The notes under the pieces were generated by a model, which was not told the origin of the DNA, did no database searches, and saw nothing but the letters and a program-made list of their open reading frames with translations. Of a DNA stretch of 64,000 bases, positions 24,645-34,233 are shown one piece after another. A program made the translations under genes and the position numbers. How positions within the stretch are numbered: the stretch's first letter is position 1; each line of letters starts with the position of its first letter. The stretch spans positions 5,580,001 through 5,644,000 of the forward strand of contig OZ245851.1 of the NCBI GenBank assembly GCA_965228975.1. The letters run 5' to 3'. The stretch is from JAJFJD01 sp965228975. Lineage in GTDB: Bacteria > Pseudomonadota > Alphaproteobacteria > UBA8366.

Positions 24645-27401
24645 CTACAGTTTGCCGTGGCAATGCTTGTATTTTTTACCGGACCCGCAGGGGCAGGGCG
24701 CGTTTCGCTGAATCTTGCCCCAGGTCGACGGGTCGTTGGGGTCGATGTCCTCGGCGGCGACCCGGCTTCGCACCGGCGCGGTCCGCACCAGCAATTCGCC
24801 GTTCTCGTCCTCGGCGACGCCTGAGTCGATCGGCTCCGCCGGATCGAGCCGCGTTTCATGCATCTCCTGCTGCTGGTTCAACAGCATGTCGTCCGGCACG
24901 GATTCCATCTGGAATTCGACATGGGCGAGCGTTCCGGTCACGGTCTCGCGGACGCGGACCAGCATCTCCTCGAACAGGTCGAAGGCTTCTCGCTTGTACT
25001 CGTTCAACGGATCGCGCTGTCCGTAGGCCCGCAACCCGATACCCTGCCGCAGATGGTCGAGCTGCAGAAGATGTTCCTTCCAGGTCTGATCGAGAATATG
25101 AAGCAGCAGGCTCTTTTCCGCGTGGCGCATCAGGTCGGCGCCGTAATTTGCGGCTTTCTCCGCCATCTTGGTGTCGCTGGCGTTGAGGATGCGTTCCTTG
25201 ATCTCTTGGTCGGCGATCCCTTCCTCGGCCGCCCAGTCGGAGAGCGGCAGGTCGAGGTCGAACAGGCGGCGGCATTCCTCGTGGAGTGAATCCATTTCCC
25301 ACTGCTCGGGCATCGCGTCTTCGGGAATGCAGCGCGCGATCAGTTCCTCGATCACCTCATGGCGCATGTCGGTGACGTCGCTGCTGACGTCGTCGGTACG
25401 CATCAGGTCCTTGCGCTGTTCGTAGATCACCTTGCGCTGATCGTTCATGACGTCGTCGTATTGCAGCAGGTGTTTCCGAATGTCGAAGTTGCGTTGTTCG
25501 ACCTTCTCCTGCGCTTTTTCCAACGCCTTGTTGATCCAGGGATGGATGATCGCCTCGCCTTCCTGCAGGCCGAGCTTCTGGAGCATGCCGTCCATCCGGT
25601 CGGAACCGAAGATGCGCATCAGGTCGTCTTCGAGACTGACGAAGAATTTCGACGCGCCGGGGTCGCCTTGCCGGCCCGCGCGGCCGCGGAGCTGATTGTC
25701 GATACGGCGCGACTCATGCCGTTCGGTGCCGAGCACGAACAGGCCGCCGGACTTCAGGACCTGCTCCTTCTTGGTCGCGATATCGGCTTCGATCTCGCTG
25801 GTCTTCTTGGCCCGCGCACCTTCATCGGTAATACCATCCAACTCGCGGTCGAGACGCATTTCCAGGTTGCCGCCGAGCTGAATGTCGGTGCCGCGTCCCG
25901 CCATGTTGGTGGCGATCGTCACCGCGCCGGGCGCGCCGGCGTCGGCGATGATATGGGCTTCCTGCTCGTGGTGCCGCGCGTTCAGCACTTTATGCTTGAT
26001 CTTGCGCTTCTTCAGCAGGGCCGCCAGCTCTTCCGATTTCTCGATGCTGATCGTACCGACCAGCACCGGTTGCTCCCGGCTGTTGCAGTCTTCGATCTGA
26101 TCGATGATCGCGTTGTATTTTTCCGCGCCGGTCCGGTAGACCTCATCGTCCATGTCGTCGCGGATCATGTCCCGGTTGGTCGGCATGTCGACCACCTCGA
26201 GACCGTAAATCTCCCCGAATTCGGGCGCCTCGGTCATAGCGGTGCCGGTCATCCCCGACAGTTTCGGATACATGCGGAAATAGTTCTGGAAGGTGATCGA
26301 CGCCAGGGTCTGGTTCTCGTTCTGAATCTGAACGTTTTCCTTCGCTTCGAGCGCCTGGTGCAAGCCTTCGGAATAGCGCCGGCCTTCCATCATGCGGCCG
26401 GTGAACTCGTCGATGATGACGACCTTGTTGTCTTTCACGATGTAATCGGTGTCCCGCTGGAACAGGGTATGCGCCCGCAACGCCTGATTGACATGGTGGA
26501 CCAGCGAGATGTTTTGAATGTCGTACAGCCCGCCCTCGGACAGCAGGCCCGCTTCCAGCAGCAGCGTTTCGATCTTCTGCGCGCCTTCCTCGGTCAGGGT
26601 GACAGTGCGCTGTTTTTCGTCTTTCTCGTAGTCGCTCTCGCTCAGTTTCGGGATCAGCCGATCGACATTCCGGTAGTCCTCCGCGGAGTCTTCCGTCGGG
26701 CCCGAGATGATGAGCGGTGTTCTGGCTTCGTCGATCAGGATCGAGTCCACCTCGTCGACGATGGCGTAGTTGAACGGGCGCTGGACCATTTCCTCCAGCT
26801 GGAATTTCATGTTGTCGCGCAGATAGTCGAAGCCGAATTCGTTGTTGGTGCCGTAGGTCACGTCGCAGCCGTACTGCGCCTGACGCTCCTCGTCGTCCAA
26901 CTCGTGGACGATGCAGCCGACGGTCAGACCCAGGAATTCGTATATCTCACCCATCCAGCGGGCATCGCGCTGGGCCAGATAGTCGTTCACCGTCACGACA
27001 TGCACGCCCTTGCCTTCCAAGGCGTTGAGGTAGACCGGCAATGTGGCCACCAGTGTCTTACCTTCACCGGTCCGCATTTCGGCGATCTTGCCGCTGTGCA
27101 GGACCATGCCGCCGATAAGCTGCACGTCGAAATGGCGCTGCCCCAGCGTGCGCTTGGCCGCCTCGCGGACGGTCGCGAAGGCCTCGATCAAAATTTCGTC
27201 AAGTGTCTCGCCGTTTTGCAGCCGCTCGCGGAACATATCGGTGCGGGCACGGAGTTCCTCGTCGGACAACGGCTCGAATTCCGACTCGAGCTCATTGATG
27301 GCCTCGACCTTCGTGCGCAACTGCCGGACGGTCCGGTCGTTGGCGGTTCCGAAAACCGATCTTAGGACATTGGAAGGCGCTTTCAGCAATCCGCCGATCA
27401 T
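24645..27401 (-). CDS. secA: Preprotein translocase ATPase SecA
   Basis: 918 residues. Motor of Sec-dependent export, cycling between cytoplasm, membrane and SecYEG. Walker A MRTGEGKTLVATL at about 103-115; DEAD-type DEVDSILID at about 209-217; helical wing and scaffold domains; and the C-terminal SEC-C zinc motif CPCGSGKKYKHC, which binds SecB and phospholipid. Full length with all motifs. It is divergent from an exported parvulin across a 373 bp gap. Confidence 0.97.
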   Translation of the reverse strand: MIGGLLKAPSNVLRSVFGTANDRTVRQLRTKVEAINELESEFEPLSDEELRARTDMFRERLQNGETLDEILIEAFATVREAAKRTLGQRHFDVQLIGGMVLHSGKIAEMRTGEGKTLVATLPVYLNALEGKGVHVVTVNDYLAQRDARWMGEIYEFLGLTVGCIVHELDDEERQAQYGCDVTYGTNNEFGFDYLRDNMKFQLEEMVQRPFNYAIVDEVDSILIDEARTPLIISGPTEDSAEDYRNVDRLIPKLSESDYEKDEKQRTVTLTEEGAQKIETLLLEAGLLSEGGLYDIQNISLVHHVNQALRAHTLFQRDTDYIVKDNKVVIIDEFTGRMMEGRRYSEGLHQALEAKENVQIQNENQTLASITFQNYFRMYPKLSGMTGTAMTEAPEFGEIYGLEVVDMPTNRDMIRDDMDDEVYRTGAEKYNAIIDQIEDCNSREQPVLVGTISIEKSEELAALLKKRKIKHKVLNARHHEQEAHIIADAGAPGAVTIATNMAGRGTDIQLGGNLEMRLDRELDGITDEGARAKKTSEIEADIATKKEQVLKSGGLFVLGTERHESRRIDNQLRGRAGRQGDPGASKFFVSLEDDLMRIFGSDRMDGMLQKLGLQEGEAIIHPWINKALEKAQEKVEQRNFDIRKHLLQYDDVMNDQRKVIYEQRKDLMRTDDVSSDVTDMRHEVIEELIARCIPEDAMPEQWEMDSLHEECRRLFDLDLPLSDWAAEEGIADQEIKERILNASDTKMAEKAANYGADLMRHAEKSLLLHILDQTWKEHLLQLDHLRQGIGLRAYGQRDPLNEYKREAFDLFEEMLVRVRETVTGTLAHVEFQMESVPDDMLLNQQQEMHETRLDPAEPIDSGVAEDENGELLVRTAPVRSRVAAEDIDPNDPSTWGKIQRNAPCPCGSGKKYKHCHGKL

Positions 27402-27774
27402 GGGGACCTCGGGGTAGAGGCGCGAAGTGGAAGCGCCGGGGTTTCTGCGGGATACGGTGTGACATAAGCATCCGCATCCTATCTGTCAACGATGTGCGGG
27501 CAAGCGTGATCGTGCCTGATGGGTCTCAAAAACCCGGGGCTTCCCGTCATGGTTTTCCGGACACGGGCAACACGCGTCCCGCCACCGCGTGATTAAGCCA
27601 AAATAGTTAAGTTTCCATGTCACCGGAACCGGTTACCGCTGCGGAATTTCCTTGCCTGCCCAGGGTCGTCCCTGCGACCCTGGTGCGCTTGTGCTGACTG
27701 CCTACATATGCATTATGCCCGCTTGTTTCGGGCGAAATTATGCCGGTGTCCAACTTCTCTGAAGGGATGGTTTC
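27402..27774. other. Divergent intergenic region between secA and ppiC (373 bp)
   Basis: No gene found. It must hold the promoters and leaders of both secA (leftward) and the parvulin gene (rightward), but I see no convincing -35/-10 pair. It contains a perfect 9-bp palindromic hairpin at 27660-27683, a shorter ACCGGAACCGGT dyad just before it (around 27622-27633) and a GCCCG / CGGGC hairpin near 27717-27733. Confidence 0.6.
27660..27683. repeat. Perfect 9-bp hairpin in the secA-ppiC gap
   Basis: CCAGGGTCG (27660-27668) pairs with CGACCCTGG (27675-27683) around a 6-base loop. It lies 92 bp before the ppiC ATG, without a following T-run, so it is more likely an operator or a leader structure than a terminator. 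Confidence 0.6.
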
Positions 27775-28671
27775 ATGACACGCCTCGTTGCGGTGGCTTT
27801 TTCGGTTCTCCTGTACGGTGCGCTGGCGGCGGCGCCGGCCATGGCCCAAAAATCGGCACCGAAGGGTGCGGCGAAGTCGAGCAAGCCGGTTGTGGTCGCG
27901 AAAGTCGAAGGGCAGCCGATCTATGACCGCGAGGTGATCGCGGCTTTCCGGTCCTTGCCGCCCAAGGTGCAAAAACAGGGCATCGGCAAGCTGTATGAGC
28001 GCGTTCTCGAACTGTTGATCGAGCGCAAGATGATGGCGATCTTCGGCCGTCGGGAAAAATACGACAAGAAGCCCGAGGTCAAGCGGCGGGTGCGGCAGGC
28101 GGAGGACCAGATCATCCGCGATGTCTATCTCGGCGATTTGATCAAGAAATACCTGACGGAAGACCGCATCAAGGCGCATTACGACGAATATGTGCAAAAG
28201 AATCCGCCAAAGACCGAAGTACGCGCCCGTCACATTCTGGTGGAGAACGAGGCGAAGGCGAAGGACATCGTCAAGCAGGCCAAGAACGGTCAGGACTTCG
28301 CGAAGCTGGCCGCAAAGAATTCCGTCGGTCCGTCCGCACAGCGCGGCGGCGATCTCGGTTATTTCACGGCCAAGGAGATGGTCAAGCCGTTTTCCGACGT
28401 AGCCTTCAAGCTTAAGAAGGGCCAGATCTCGCAAAAGCCGGTGAAGACGCAATTCGGTTGGCATGTGATCAAGGTCGAGGATCGCCGGACCCGGAAAGTG
28501 CCGCCCTACAAGAAAGTCAAAGGGCAGATGACGCGTCAGGTCGGTCAGAAGCTCGGCCAGGATTTCATTCGCCAATTCCGGGAGCAGGCCAAGGTCGAGC
28601 GGTATTCGCTGGACGGTAAAAAGAAACTGCCGAAAATGCCGGCGACGCCGTTGCGTCCCGCCCCGAAATAA
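27775..28671 (+). CDS. Periplasmic parvulin-type peptidyl-prolyl isomerase
   Basis: 298 residues; ATG preceded by AAGGGATGG. Signal peptide at 1 to about 24 (cleavage after AMA), a SurA-like helical chaperone segment (about 35-140), and a PpiC rotamase domain at about 148-240 containing RARHILVENEAKAKDIV, GGDLGYF and TQFGWHVIKVED. The lysine-rich tail is unusual for the GC-rich context. Members help outer-membrane proteins fold after Sec export, which suits its position beside secA. argJ follows by 10 bp. Confidence 0.9.
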   Translation: MTRLVAVAFSVLLYGALAAAPAMAQKSAPKGAAKSSKPVVVAKVEGQPIYDREVIAAFRSLPPKVQKQGIGKLYERVLELLIERKMMAIFGRREKYDKKPEVKRRVRQAEDQIIRDVYLGDLIKKYLTEDRIKAHYDEYVQKNPPKTEVRARHILVENEAKAKDIVKQAKNGQDFAKLAAKNSVGPSAQRGGDLGYFTAKEMVKPFSDVAFKLKKGQISQKPVKTQFGWHVIKVEDRRTRKVPPYKKVKGQMTRQVGQKLGQDFIRQFREQAKVERYSLDGKKKLPKMPATPLRPAPK

Positions 28672-28681
28672 GAGCCGCGCC

Positions 28682-29911
28682 ATGTTCGAGAAATCTCCCC
28701 TGGCGCCGGTCGGTGTTCCGGATATGCCGTCGATTCCCGGCGTCCGGGTCGCGGGTATGGCGGCGGGCCTGAAGGAAAGCGGCCGGCCGGATCTTTTCAT
28801 GGCGGAATTGGTTGCGGGGTCGACGGTTGCCGGGGTCTTCACGCAATCGGCCTGCGCGTCGGCGCCGGTCGAATGGTGCCGCAAGGTGCTGCCCGGCGGC
28901 AGCGCCCGCGGTATCGTGGTCAACTCGGGCAACGCCAATGCATTTACCGGCAAGGCCGGCGACAAGACCGTCGCCCATACCGTTCGCACCGCCGCGCAAC
29001 TGATCGGCTGCCGCCAGAAGGACATTTTCGTGGCGTCGACCGGCGTGATCGGTGTCCCGGTGTCGCAGGACTATGTTGGCCGGAAGCTCAAGCAGCTTCA
29101 CAAACGCCTCAAGCCTGGCGCGTGGACCGATGCGGCCGAGGCGATCCTGACGACGGACACCTTCGCGAAGATGGCGACGCGGACCGCAAGGATCGGCGAT
29201 ACGGAGGTCACGCTCTCCGGCATCGCCAAGGGGTCCGGCATGATCGCGCCCGACATGGCGACGATGCTCTCTTTCGTCTTCACTGATGCCAAGATCCCGG
29301 CGCCGGTATTGCAGACGATGTTACGGCGGACGGCCGACCGCTCTTTCAACTGCATTACCGTCGACAGCGACACATCGACCAGCGATACGCTGCTGTTGGC
29401 GGCGACCGGTCAAGCGGACCATCCTGCCGTGTCGTCCGCGGGCGCACGTGTCGCGGCCGATTTCCGGCGGGCGCTGGAAGAACTGGCCATCGACCTCGCG
29501 ACCCAGGTCGTGAAGGATGGCGAAGGGGCGCAGAAATTCATCACGATTGATATCAAGGGTGCGGCGTCGGATCGTGCCGCGCGCCGGATCGGGTTGGCGG
29601 TCGCCAATTCGCCGCTGGTCAAGACGGCGATCGCAGGCAGCGACGCCAATTGGGGCCGTGTCGTCATGGCGGTGGGAAAGGCCGGCGAGAAGGCCGATCG
29701 CGACCGGATGTCGATCTCTTTCGGTGGAATCGACATCACGCGGCGCGGCAAGCAGGTCGCAGGATACGATGAAGCGGAAATCGAGCGGCATCTGGCCGGC
29801 CGCGACGTCGATCTGTCGGTCGATGTCGGTGTCGGCAAGGGCGCTGCCCGGGTTTGGACCTGCGACCTGACGCATGGCTACATCACGATAAACGCCGATT
29901 ACCGGACATGA
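28682..29911 (+). CDS. argJ: Bifunctional ornithine acetyltransferase / N-acetylglutamate synthase
   Basis: 409 residues. Recycles the acetyl group from N-acetylornithine to glutamate, and may also start the pathway with acetyl-CoA. It is an Ntn-type enzyme that self-cleaves before a conserved Thr, visible in KGSGMIAPDMATML at about residue 193. Other marks: NSGNANAFTG, the oxyanion region STGVIGVP, and NCITVDSDTSTSD. Located 10 bp after ppiC and overlapping mutT by ATGA. Confidence 0.95.
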   Translation: MFEKSPLAPVGVPDMPSIPGVRVAGMAAGLKESGRPDLFMAELVAGSTVAGVFTQSACASAPVEWCRKVLPGGSARGIVVNSGNANAFTGKAGDKTVAHTVRTAAQLIGCRQKDIFVASTGVIGVPVSQDYVGRKLKQLHKRLKPGAWTDAAEAILTTDTFAKMATRTARIGDTEVTLSGIAKGSGMIAPDMATMLSFVFTDAKIPAPVLQTMLRRTADRSFNCITVDSDTSTSDTLLLAATGQADHPAVSSAGARVAADFRRALEELAIDLATQVVKDGEGAQKFITIDIKGAASDRAARRIGLAVANSPLVKTAIAGSDANWGRVVMAVGKAGEKADRDRMSISFGGIDITRRGKQVAGYDEAEIERHLAGRDVDLSVDVGVGKGAARVWTCDLTHGYITINADYRT

Positions 29912-30363
29912 CCGATGCTGCCCAACGCGATGGTTGTTGGGAGGATCGCGAAGAGGCGGAACCCCTCCCGATGCTGTTCGTCGCGGCGGGCGCGCTTGTC
30001 GACGCCGATGGCCGAGTGCTCATCGCACAGCGTCCGGAAGGGAAGGCGATGGCCGGGTTGTGGGAGTTCCCGGGCGGCAAAGTGCGCGATGGCGAGACCC
30101 CGGAAGCGGCCTTGATCCGCGAATTCGAGGAAGAACTCGGGATCGATACTCGCGAGAGCTGCCTTGCCCCGATCGCCTTCGCCAGCCACCGCTACGACGA
30201 CTTTCACCTCTTGATGCCGTTGTATGTCTGCCGGGTCTGGAAGGGCACGCCGACCGCGCGGGAAGGGCAAGAACTGGCCTGGGTGCGTCCGCCGCGCCTC
30301 GGCGACTACCCGATGCCGCCTGCCGATGCGCCGCTGGTCGCCATGCTGCGCGACCTGCTCTGA
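29908..30363 (+). CDS. mutT: Nudix hydrolase, probable 8-oxo-dGTP diphosphatase
   Basis: 151 residues from the ATG at 29908, which overlaps the argJ stop; the longer upstream frame is inside argJ. The Nudix box GGKVRDGETPEAALIREFEEELG (residues 56-78) fits GX5EX7REUXEEXGU. The QRPEGKAMAGLWEFPGG lead-in is the MutT pattern for sanitising oxidised dGTP. The argJ-mutT order is common in alphaproteobacteria. It converges on a membrane-protein gene 18 bp away. Confidence 0.9.
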   Translation: MTDAAQRDGCWEDREEAEPLPMLFVAAGALVDADGRVLIAQRPEGKAMAGLWEFPGGKVRDGETPEAALIREFEEELGIDTRESCLAPIAFASHRYDDFHLLMPLYVCRVWKGTPTAREGQELAWVRPPRLGDYPMPPADAPLVAMLRDLL

Positions 30364-30381
30364 GCCAGGACCGATCGCCCG

Positions 30382-31233
30382 TTACATGTAATACGGCATG
30401 CCCGGCGATGTCGGGTGACGCAGTTCCTTGTAGATTGTCGATAGCGCGGAAACGCCGATCGCGATGACGATGTAGTTCGCGAGGTTGAGCGCCAAGGACG
30501 CGATCAAACGGAAGGTCAGCGTGTCGCCCATCCCCAACGACTGGGCGGCAAACTTGATCACCATATCCACGAAGAAGAAGAACAGGATGCCGGGCGCGCT
30601 CGCCAGCAGCACGACGGCGAATATCCGCCAGGTATTGCCGCGCGCCAGAACCCACGTCTCCATCAGGGTCAAATTATCGTCGACGGCCGCCGCGGGCAGC
30701 CACAAGGCCAACCGGCTGTTCATCAGCAGGACCACGACAACGATGATGAGCGTGCCGATGGCGCCGAGGACCGCCGGGATGGCCTTGCCCTCCGCGCCGG
30801 TCCCGATGGTGCCCACCATGCCGACGCCACCGCCCAAGATCGCAACGAAAACGCCGGCGGTAATGGCGACACCCACAAGGATGGCGCCGATGATCAGCGA
30901 TCGGATCGTGAACTGGGTCTTTCGTTTGTCCCAGCGCAGCGCCGTCCAGATCGTCGTCTGTTCCTCGGGCTTCAGACAGCGCCGATGCCATGCAACGGCG
31001 AACATGACATAAAAGATGAACGAGACCCCGATCAGCAGCGCGGTGGAGATCGTGGCGGCGGTCTGCATCTCGGTGGCGGGTGCTTCCGGTTTGGGGACCA
31101 GCGCGGTGGCCGCCGTGTTGATGACGGATAGCGCGAGAACGGGCGCCGCGATCATCCGGAACAGGTCCAGCCGATTGGTCCAGAGGAAGCCGAGCACCTC
31201 CAGGATCAAATCCCGAATGGCAAGTTTTTTCAT
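30382..31233 (-). CDS. Integral membrane protein of unknown function (about six helices)
   Basis: 283 residues from the ATG at 31233, preceded by AAGGAG at about 10 bases; the longer upstream frame overlaps the methyltransferase gene. Hydrophobic segments lie at about 24-42, 62-80, 112-140, 150-172, 198-222 and 236-262, with a glycine-rich helix GVFVAILGGGVGMVGTIG. The N-terminal RDLILEVLGFLWTNRLDLFRM resembles polytopic proteins annotated only as hypothetical. It begins 5 bp after the NDUFAF5-like gene and is probably co-transcribed. Confidence 0.7.
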   Translation of the reverse strand: MKKLAIRDLILEVLGFLWTNRLDLFRMIAAPVLALSVINTAATALVPKPEAPATEMQTAATISTALLIGVSFIFYVMFAVAWHRRCLKPEEQTTIWTALRWDKRKTQFTIRSLIIGAILVGVAITAGVFVAILGGGVGMVGTIGTGAEGKAIPAVLGAIGTLIIVVVVLLMNSRLALWLPAAAVDDNLTLMETWVLARGNTWRIFAVVLLASAPGILFFFFVDMVIKFAAQSLGMGDTLTFRLIASLALNLANYIVIAIGVSALSTIYKELRHPTSPGMPYYM

Positions 31234-31238
31234 TCGAG

Positions 31239-32168
31239 TCAGGTCTCCTTCGCCGTCGGTCGTTGCGGTGTCGCTTTGTCGCCTGTTGGAACTTCCTCGG
31301 TTTCCAGGGCCGTTGCAAGCCGGCTTTGCGCGCTGCCGGGCCGTAACGGCTTCTGCTGCGACGGATGCGGCGCCCATCCGTGCAGGAAGATAACGTTGAA
31401 TGTGGCGTCAATACGGCCGTCCGGTGCGGCGTGGTTCGATTGATACCGCTCGGCTGCCTTAAGAAACACGGCTCGGCCGGTGAAATTGCTTTGCCGTTCG
31501 CGAATCGCGTTTCCTTCCCCCATACCGCGCAGGTCGGCGAAAAGCCGGAACGCGTTTTCATACGTGACGGTGATCGTGTCGCGGTCGGCGACGGGGAGGG
31601 TAAACCCGGCACGTTGCAGCAATCCGGCGGCGTCGCGTAGATCCGGAAACGGCGATATGCGGGGGCTGACGCCGCCGGCGATTTCACTTTCCGCTTCCAT
31701 CAGACAATTCCGCAGTTCCACCAAGGTCCCGCCGCCGAACATCGCGGCAAGGAACAAACCGTCCGGTTTCAACGTCTGGCGAATTTGCAGCAGGCAGCCG
31801 GGCAGGTCGTTCACCCAGTGCAGCGAGAGATTGCTGAGCACGAGGTCGAAACTCTCCGGAGCGAAGGGCAGGGCTTCTTCGTCCGCGGCAATGGCATATC
31901 CGCCGGCGCGCCGCGCCATCTCCGGCGCTAGGTCGCATTGGATCAAAGTTTCGATGCCGCCATGTCGCCCGAGCACTCGGCCCATTTGGCCGGTGTGGCA
32001 TCCGAGATCGAGTGCATGCGGGAAGGTCCGGCTGATGTCCTGAAGCCGATCGGTCAGACGCTCCGCGACATTGCACAATAGGAAATCATGCGCGGAAAGG
32101 CCGTCGGCGGCACGGGCACGATGTCGCCGGACGGCATGGCGGTCGAAAACGCGCATCGGCTCATCCAT
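31239..32168 (-). CDS. NDUFAF5/BioC-like SAM-dependent methyltransferase
   Basis: 309 residues. Class I methyltransferase fold: motif I HALDLGCHTGQMGRVLG, acidic end of strand 2 in IQCDLAPEM, then ADEEALPFAPESFDLVLSNLSLHWVNDLP. The N-terminal FDRHAVRRHRARAA is characteristic of the family of human NDUFAF5, a complex I assembly factor that hydroxylates an arginine of NDUFS7. BioC is the alternative relative. The C-terminal 45 residues are low-complexity Pro/Thr-rich. The divergent position next to comF is conserved in alphaproteobacteria. Confidence 0.82.
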   Translation of the reverse strand: MDEPMRVFDRHAVRRHRARAADGLSAHDFLLCNVAERLTDRLQDISRTFPHALDLGCHTGQMGRVLGRHGGIETLIQCDLAPEMARRAGGYAIAADEEALPFAPESFDLVLSNLSLHWVNDLPGCLLQIRQTLKPDGLFLAAMFGGGTLVELRNCLMEAESEIAGGVSPRISPFPDLRDAAGLLQRAGFTLPVADRDTITVTYENAFRLFADLRGMGEGNAIRERQSNFTGRAVFLKAAERYQSNHAAPDGRIDATFNVIFLHGWAPHPSQQKPLRPGSAQSRLATALETEEVPTGDKATPQRPTAKET

Positions 32169-32286
32169 GGCCGGAATATGGGGTCGGCCGGCGACGCGTG
32201 CAATTGAAAGCTGGTTGTCGGGCGATGGCGGTGGCCATAGAGTTTTGCTGAGGGTGAAATTCCGGCTGCGGGGTCAAACCGGCGAC

Positions 32287-33042
32287 ATGTCGTTCATCAT
32301 CGAGCCTTTCACGACGATGCAGCGTGGGACGCGGGCCGCGTTGAACTTCCTGCTGCCGCCGCGATGCCTGTCTTGTCGCGGCCGGGTCGAGGACCAAGGC
32401 ACGCTATGCGCCGCGTGCTGGAAGGGCCTCACGCTGCTCGGGGAACCGTGCTGCCATCGCTGCGGCTATCCCTTTCCGTATCGCATGCCGGAGGACAGTT
32501 TATGCCCGTCCTGTATCCGCCGGTTACCGGCGTTCGACCGGGCGCGGGCCGTTTTTCGCTATGACGATGCGAGCCGCGCCTTGATCCTGGCCTTCAAGCA
32601 TGCGGATGAAATCCATGGCGCGCCGGTGTATGGCCAATGGCTCGCGCGGGCGGGTGCGGGCCTGCTCGCAGAGGCGGACCTGATCGCGCCGGTGCCGCTG
32701 CATCCCCGTCGGTTGCTGCGGCGGCGCTATAACCAGGCCGGGTTGTTGGCGCAGGCGGCGGGACGGCGCACCGGCAAACCGGTGGCGGTGGATCTGTTGC
32801 GCCGCCGGCGGCATACCGCATCGCAGGCGCAGAAGTCGCCGTCGGCCCGGCGGCGAAATGTGCAGGGCGCGTTTGCGGTCCGCCAGCAATGGACGGATCG
32901 GGTACAAGGGCGGCGGGTCGTTCTGGTAGACGATGTGCTGACCACGGGGGCGACGGTCGAGGAGTGCGCGCGGGTATTGCGACGGGCCGGCGCAGGGGCG
33001 GTGGACGTCCTGACGCTGGCACGCGTGATCCGGACGGATTAG
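32287..33042 (+). CDS. comF: ComF family phosphoribosyltransferase-like protein
   Basis: 251 residues from the ATG at 32287. An N-terminal double zinc finger (CLSC, CAAC, then CHRC, CPSC) is followed by a PRTase fold with the PRPP loop VVLVDDVLTTGATVEE near residue 217. Homologues act in DNA uptake and are thought to work with recombination proteins in the cytosol; their enzymatic role is unproved. It starts the rightward run comF-grxC-nit. Confidence 0.9.
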   Translation: MSFIIEPFTTMQRGTRAALNFLLPPRCLSCRGRVEDQGTLCAACWKGLTLLGEPCCHRCGYPFPYRMPEDSLCPSCIRRLPAFDRARAVFRYDDASRALILAFKHADEIHGAPVYGQWLARAGAGLLAEADLIAPVPLHPRRLLRRRYNQAGLLAQAAGRRTGKPVAVDLLRRRRHTASQAQKSPSARRRNVQGAFAVRQQWTDRVQGRRVVLVDDVLTTGATVEECARVLRRAGAGAVDVLTLARVIRTD

Positions 33043-33134
33043 GCGGATTTCGCGCCATGTCGCAGAAAAGGGATTGCTCTTCTTTCGCGGCGCCGTATGT
33101 ATTTGGGCATCTGGCGCAAATCTAAGAACAGGCC

Positions 33135-33392
33135 ATGGCAAAGATCGAAATCTATACGAGCCCTTTTTGCGGCTTCTGCTTCCGGGCGAAGAATTTGCTG
33201 AATTCCAAGGGCGTGGAGTATGTCGAACACGATGTCTTCATGAACGGTAAGTTGAAGAAGACGATGATAGACCGGGCTGGCGGCCGGACCTCGGTGCCGC
33301 AGATCTTCATCGACGACCGGCATATCGGCGGCAGCGACGAACTCCACGCACTTGATGCCGACGGCGGGCTGGACTCGTTGCTGGAGGGCTGA
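33135..33392 (+). CDS. grxC: Glutaredoxin 3-type
   Basis: 85 residues. Thioredoxin fold with a dithiol active site C12-G-F-C15, the cis-proline segment TSVPQIFI and the glutathione-binding GGSDELHAL. The CGFC sequence is intermediate between the usual CPYC of dithiol glutaredoxins and the CGFS of monothiol ones, but the second Cys marks it as dithiol. It reduces disulfides with glutathione in the cytosol. The nit gene starts 1 bp after its stop. Confidence 0.94.
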   Translation: MAKIEIYTSPFCGFCFRAKNLLNSKGVEYVEHDVFMNGKLKKTMIDRAGGRTSVPQIFIDDRHIGGSDELHALDADGGLDSLLEG

Positions 33393-33393
33393 C

Positions 33394-34233
33394 GTGGCCG
33401 ATGCCCTGAAAGTCGCCTGTGTCCAACTGACCGCGACGTCCGACGTCGAGACGAATATCGCGCTGTCGACCGATGCGATCCGTGCGGCGCATGACACCGG
33501 CGCGGGTCTGATCACGCTGCCCGAGGTGGTCAACCTGGTGCAGCAGCGAGGTAACCTGGCCATCGACGCGGCGGCGACCGAGGATAGCGATCCGGCGCTG
33601 GCGGCCTATCGTGCGCTGGCAGCCGAGCTCGGCGTCTGGCTGTTGGTCGGCTCGCTGGCGATCAAGCTGGAGGGCGACGACCGGCTCGCCAACCGCTCTT
33701 ACCTCCTGAATGCCTCTGGCGATATCGTCGCCTGGTACGACAAGGTCCATATGTTCGACGTCAATCTGGCGAACGGCCGGACCTTCAAGGAATCGGAAAC
33801 CTACCGTCCCGGCGACCGCGCCGTGGTGGCCAGTACGCCGTGGGGATTGCTCGGTATGACCGTATGTTACGATATCCGGTTTCCGTATCTTTATCGCCGT
33901 CTGGCGCATGCGGGCGCCCGTATGTTGGCGGTGCCGTCCGCCTTCAACCGGCGCACGGGCGAGGCCCATTGGCATGTCCTGATGCGGTCGCGCGCGATCG
34001 AAACCGGTTGCTACGTGATCGCACCGGCGCAATGCGGCGACCATGACGACGGCCGCAAGACTTATGGGCATTCGTTGATCGTGGCGCCCTGGGGCGAGGT
34101 GCTCGCCGACGGGGGTACCGAACCGGGAATCGTTACGGCGGAGCTTGATTTCGGCGCGGTGGACAAGGCGCGGTCGATGATCCCGTCGCTGGAACACGAC
34201 CGAAATATCACCGTCGACGCGCCGAATTCCTGA
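33394..34233 (+). CDS. Carbon-nitrogen hydrolase (Nit / omega-amidase type)
   Basis: 279 residues; GTG start one base after the grxC stop. Nitrilase-superfamily triad: Glu in LITLPEVVNL (about residue 43), Lys in AWYDKVHMFDV (about 117) and Cys in MTVCYDIRFPYLY (about 156). Closest in pattern to Nit1/Nit2 proteins, which deaminate damaged glutathione or alpha-ketoglutaramate; the pairing with a glutaredoxin fits glutathione repair. It converges on a methyltransferase gene over a shared hairpin. Confidence 0.88.
   Translation: MADALKVACVQLTATSDVETNIALSTDAIRAAHDTGAGLITLPEVVNLVQQRGNLAIDAAATEDSDPALAAYRALAAELGVWLLVGSLAIKLEGDDRLANRSYLLNASGDIVAWYDKVHMFDVNLANGRTFKESETYRPGDRAVVASTPWGLLGMTVCYDIRFPYLYRRLAHAGARMLAVPSAFNRRTGEAHWHVLMRSRAIETGCYVIAPAQCGDHDDGRKTYGHSLIVAPWGEVLADGGTEPGIVTAELDFGAVDKARSMIPSLEHDRNITVDAPNS

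Noticed and set aside
25359..27365. A 668-codon open frame antisense to secA
   Set aside because: It is a complement-strand shadow of a GC-rich coding region. secA itself has every expected motif, and the antisense product shows no recognisable domain and a biased Val/Leu/Arg/Asp composition.
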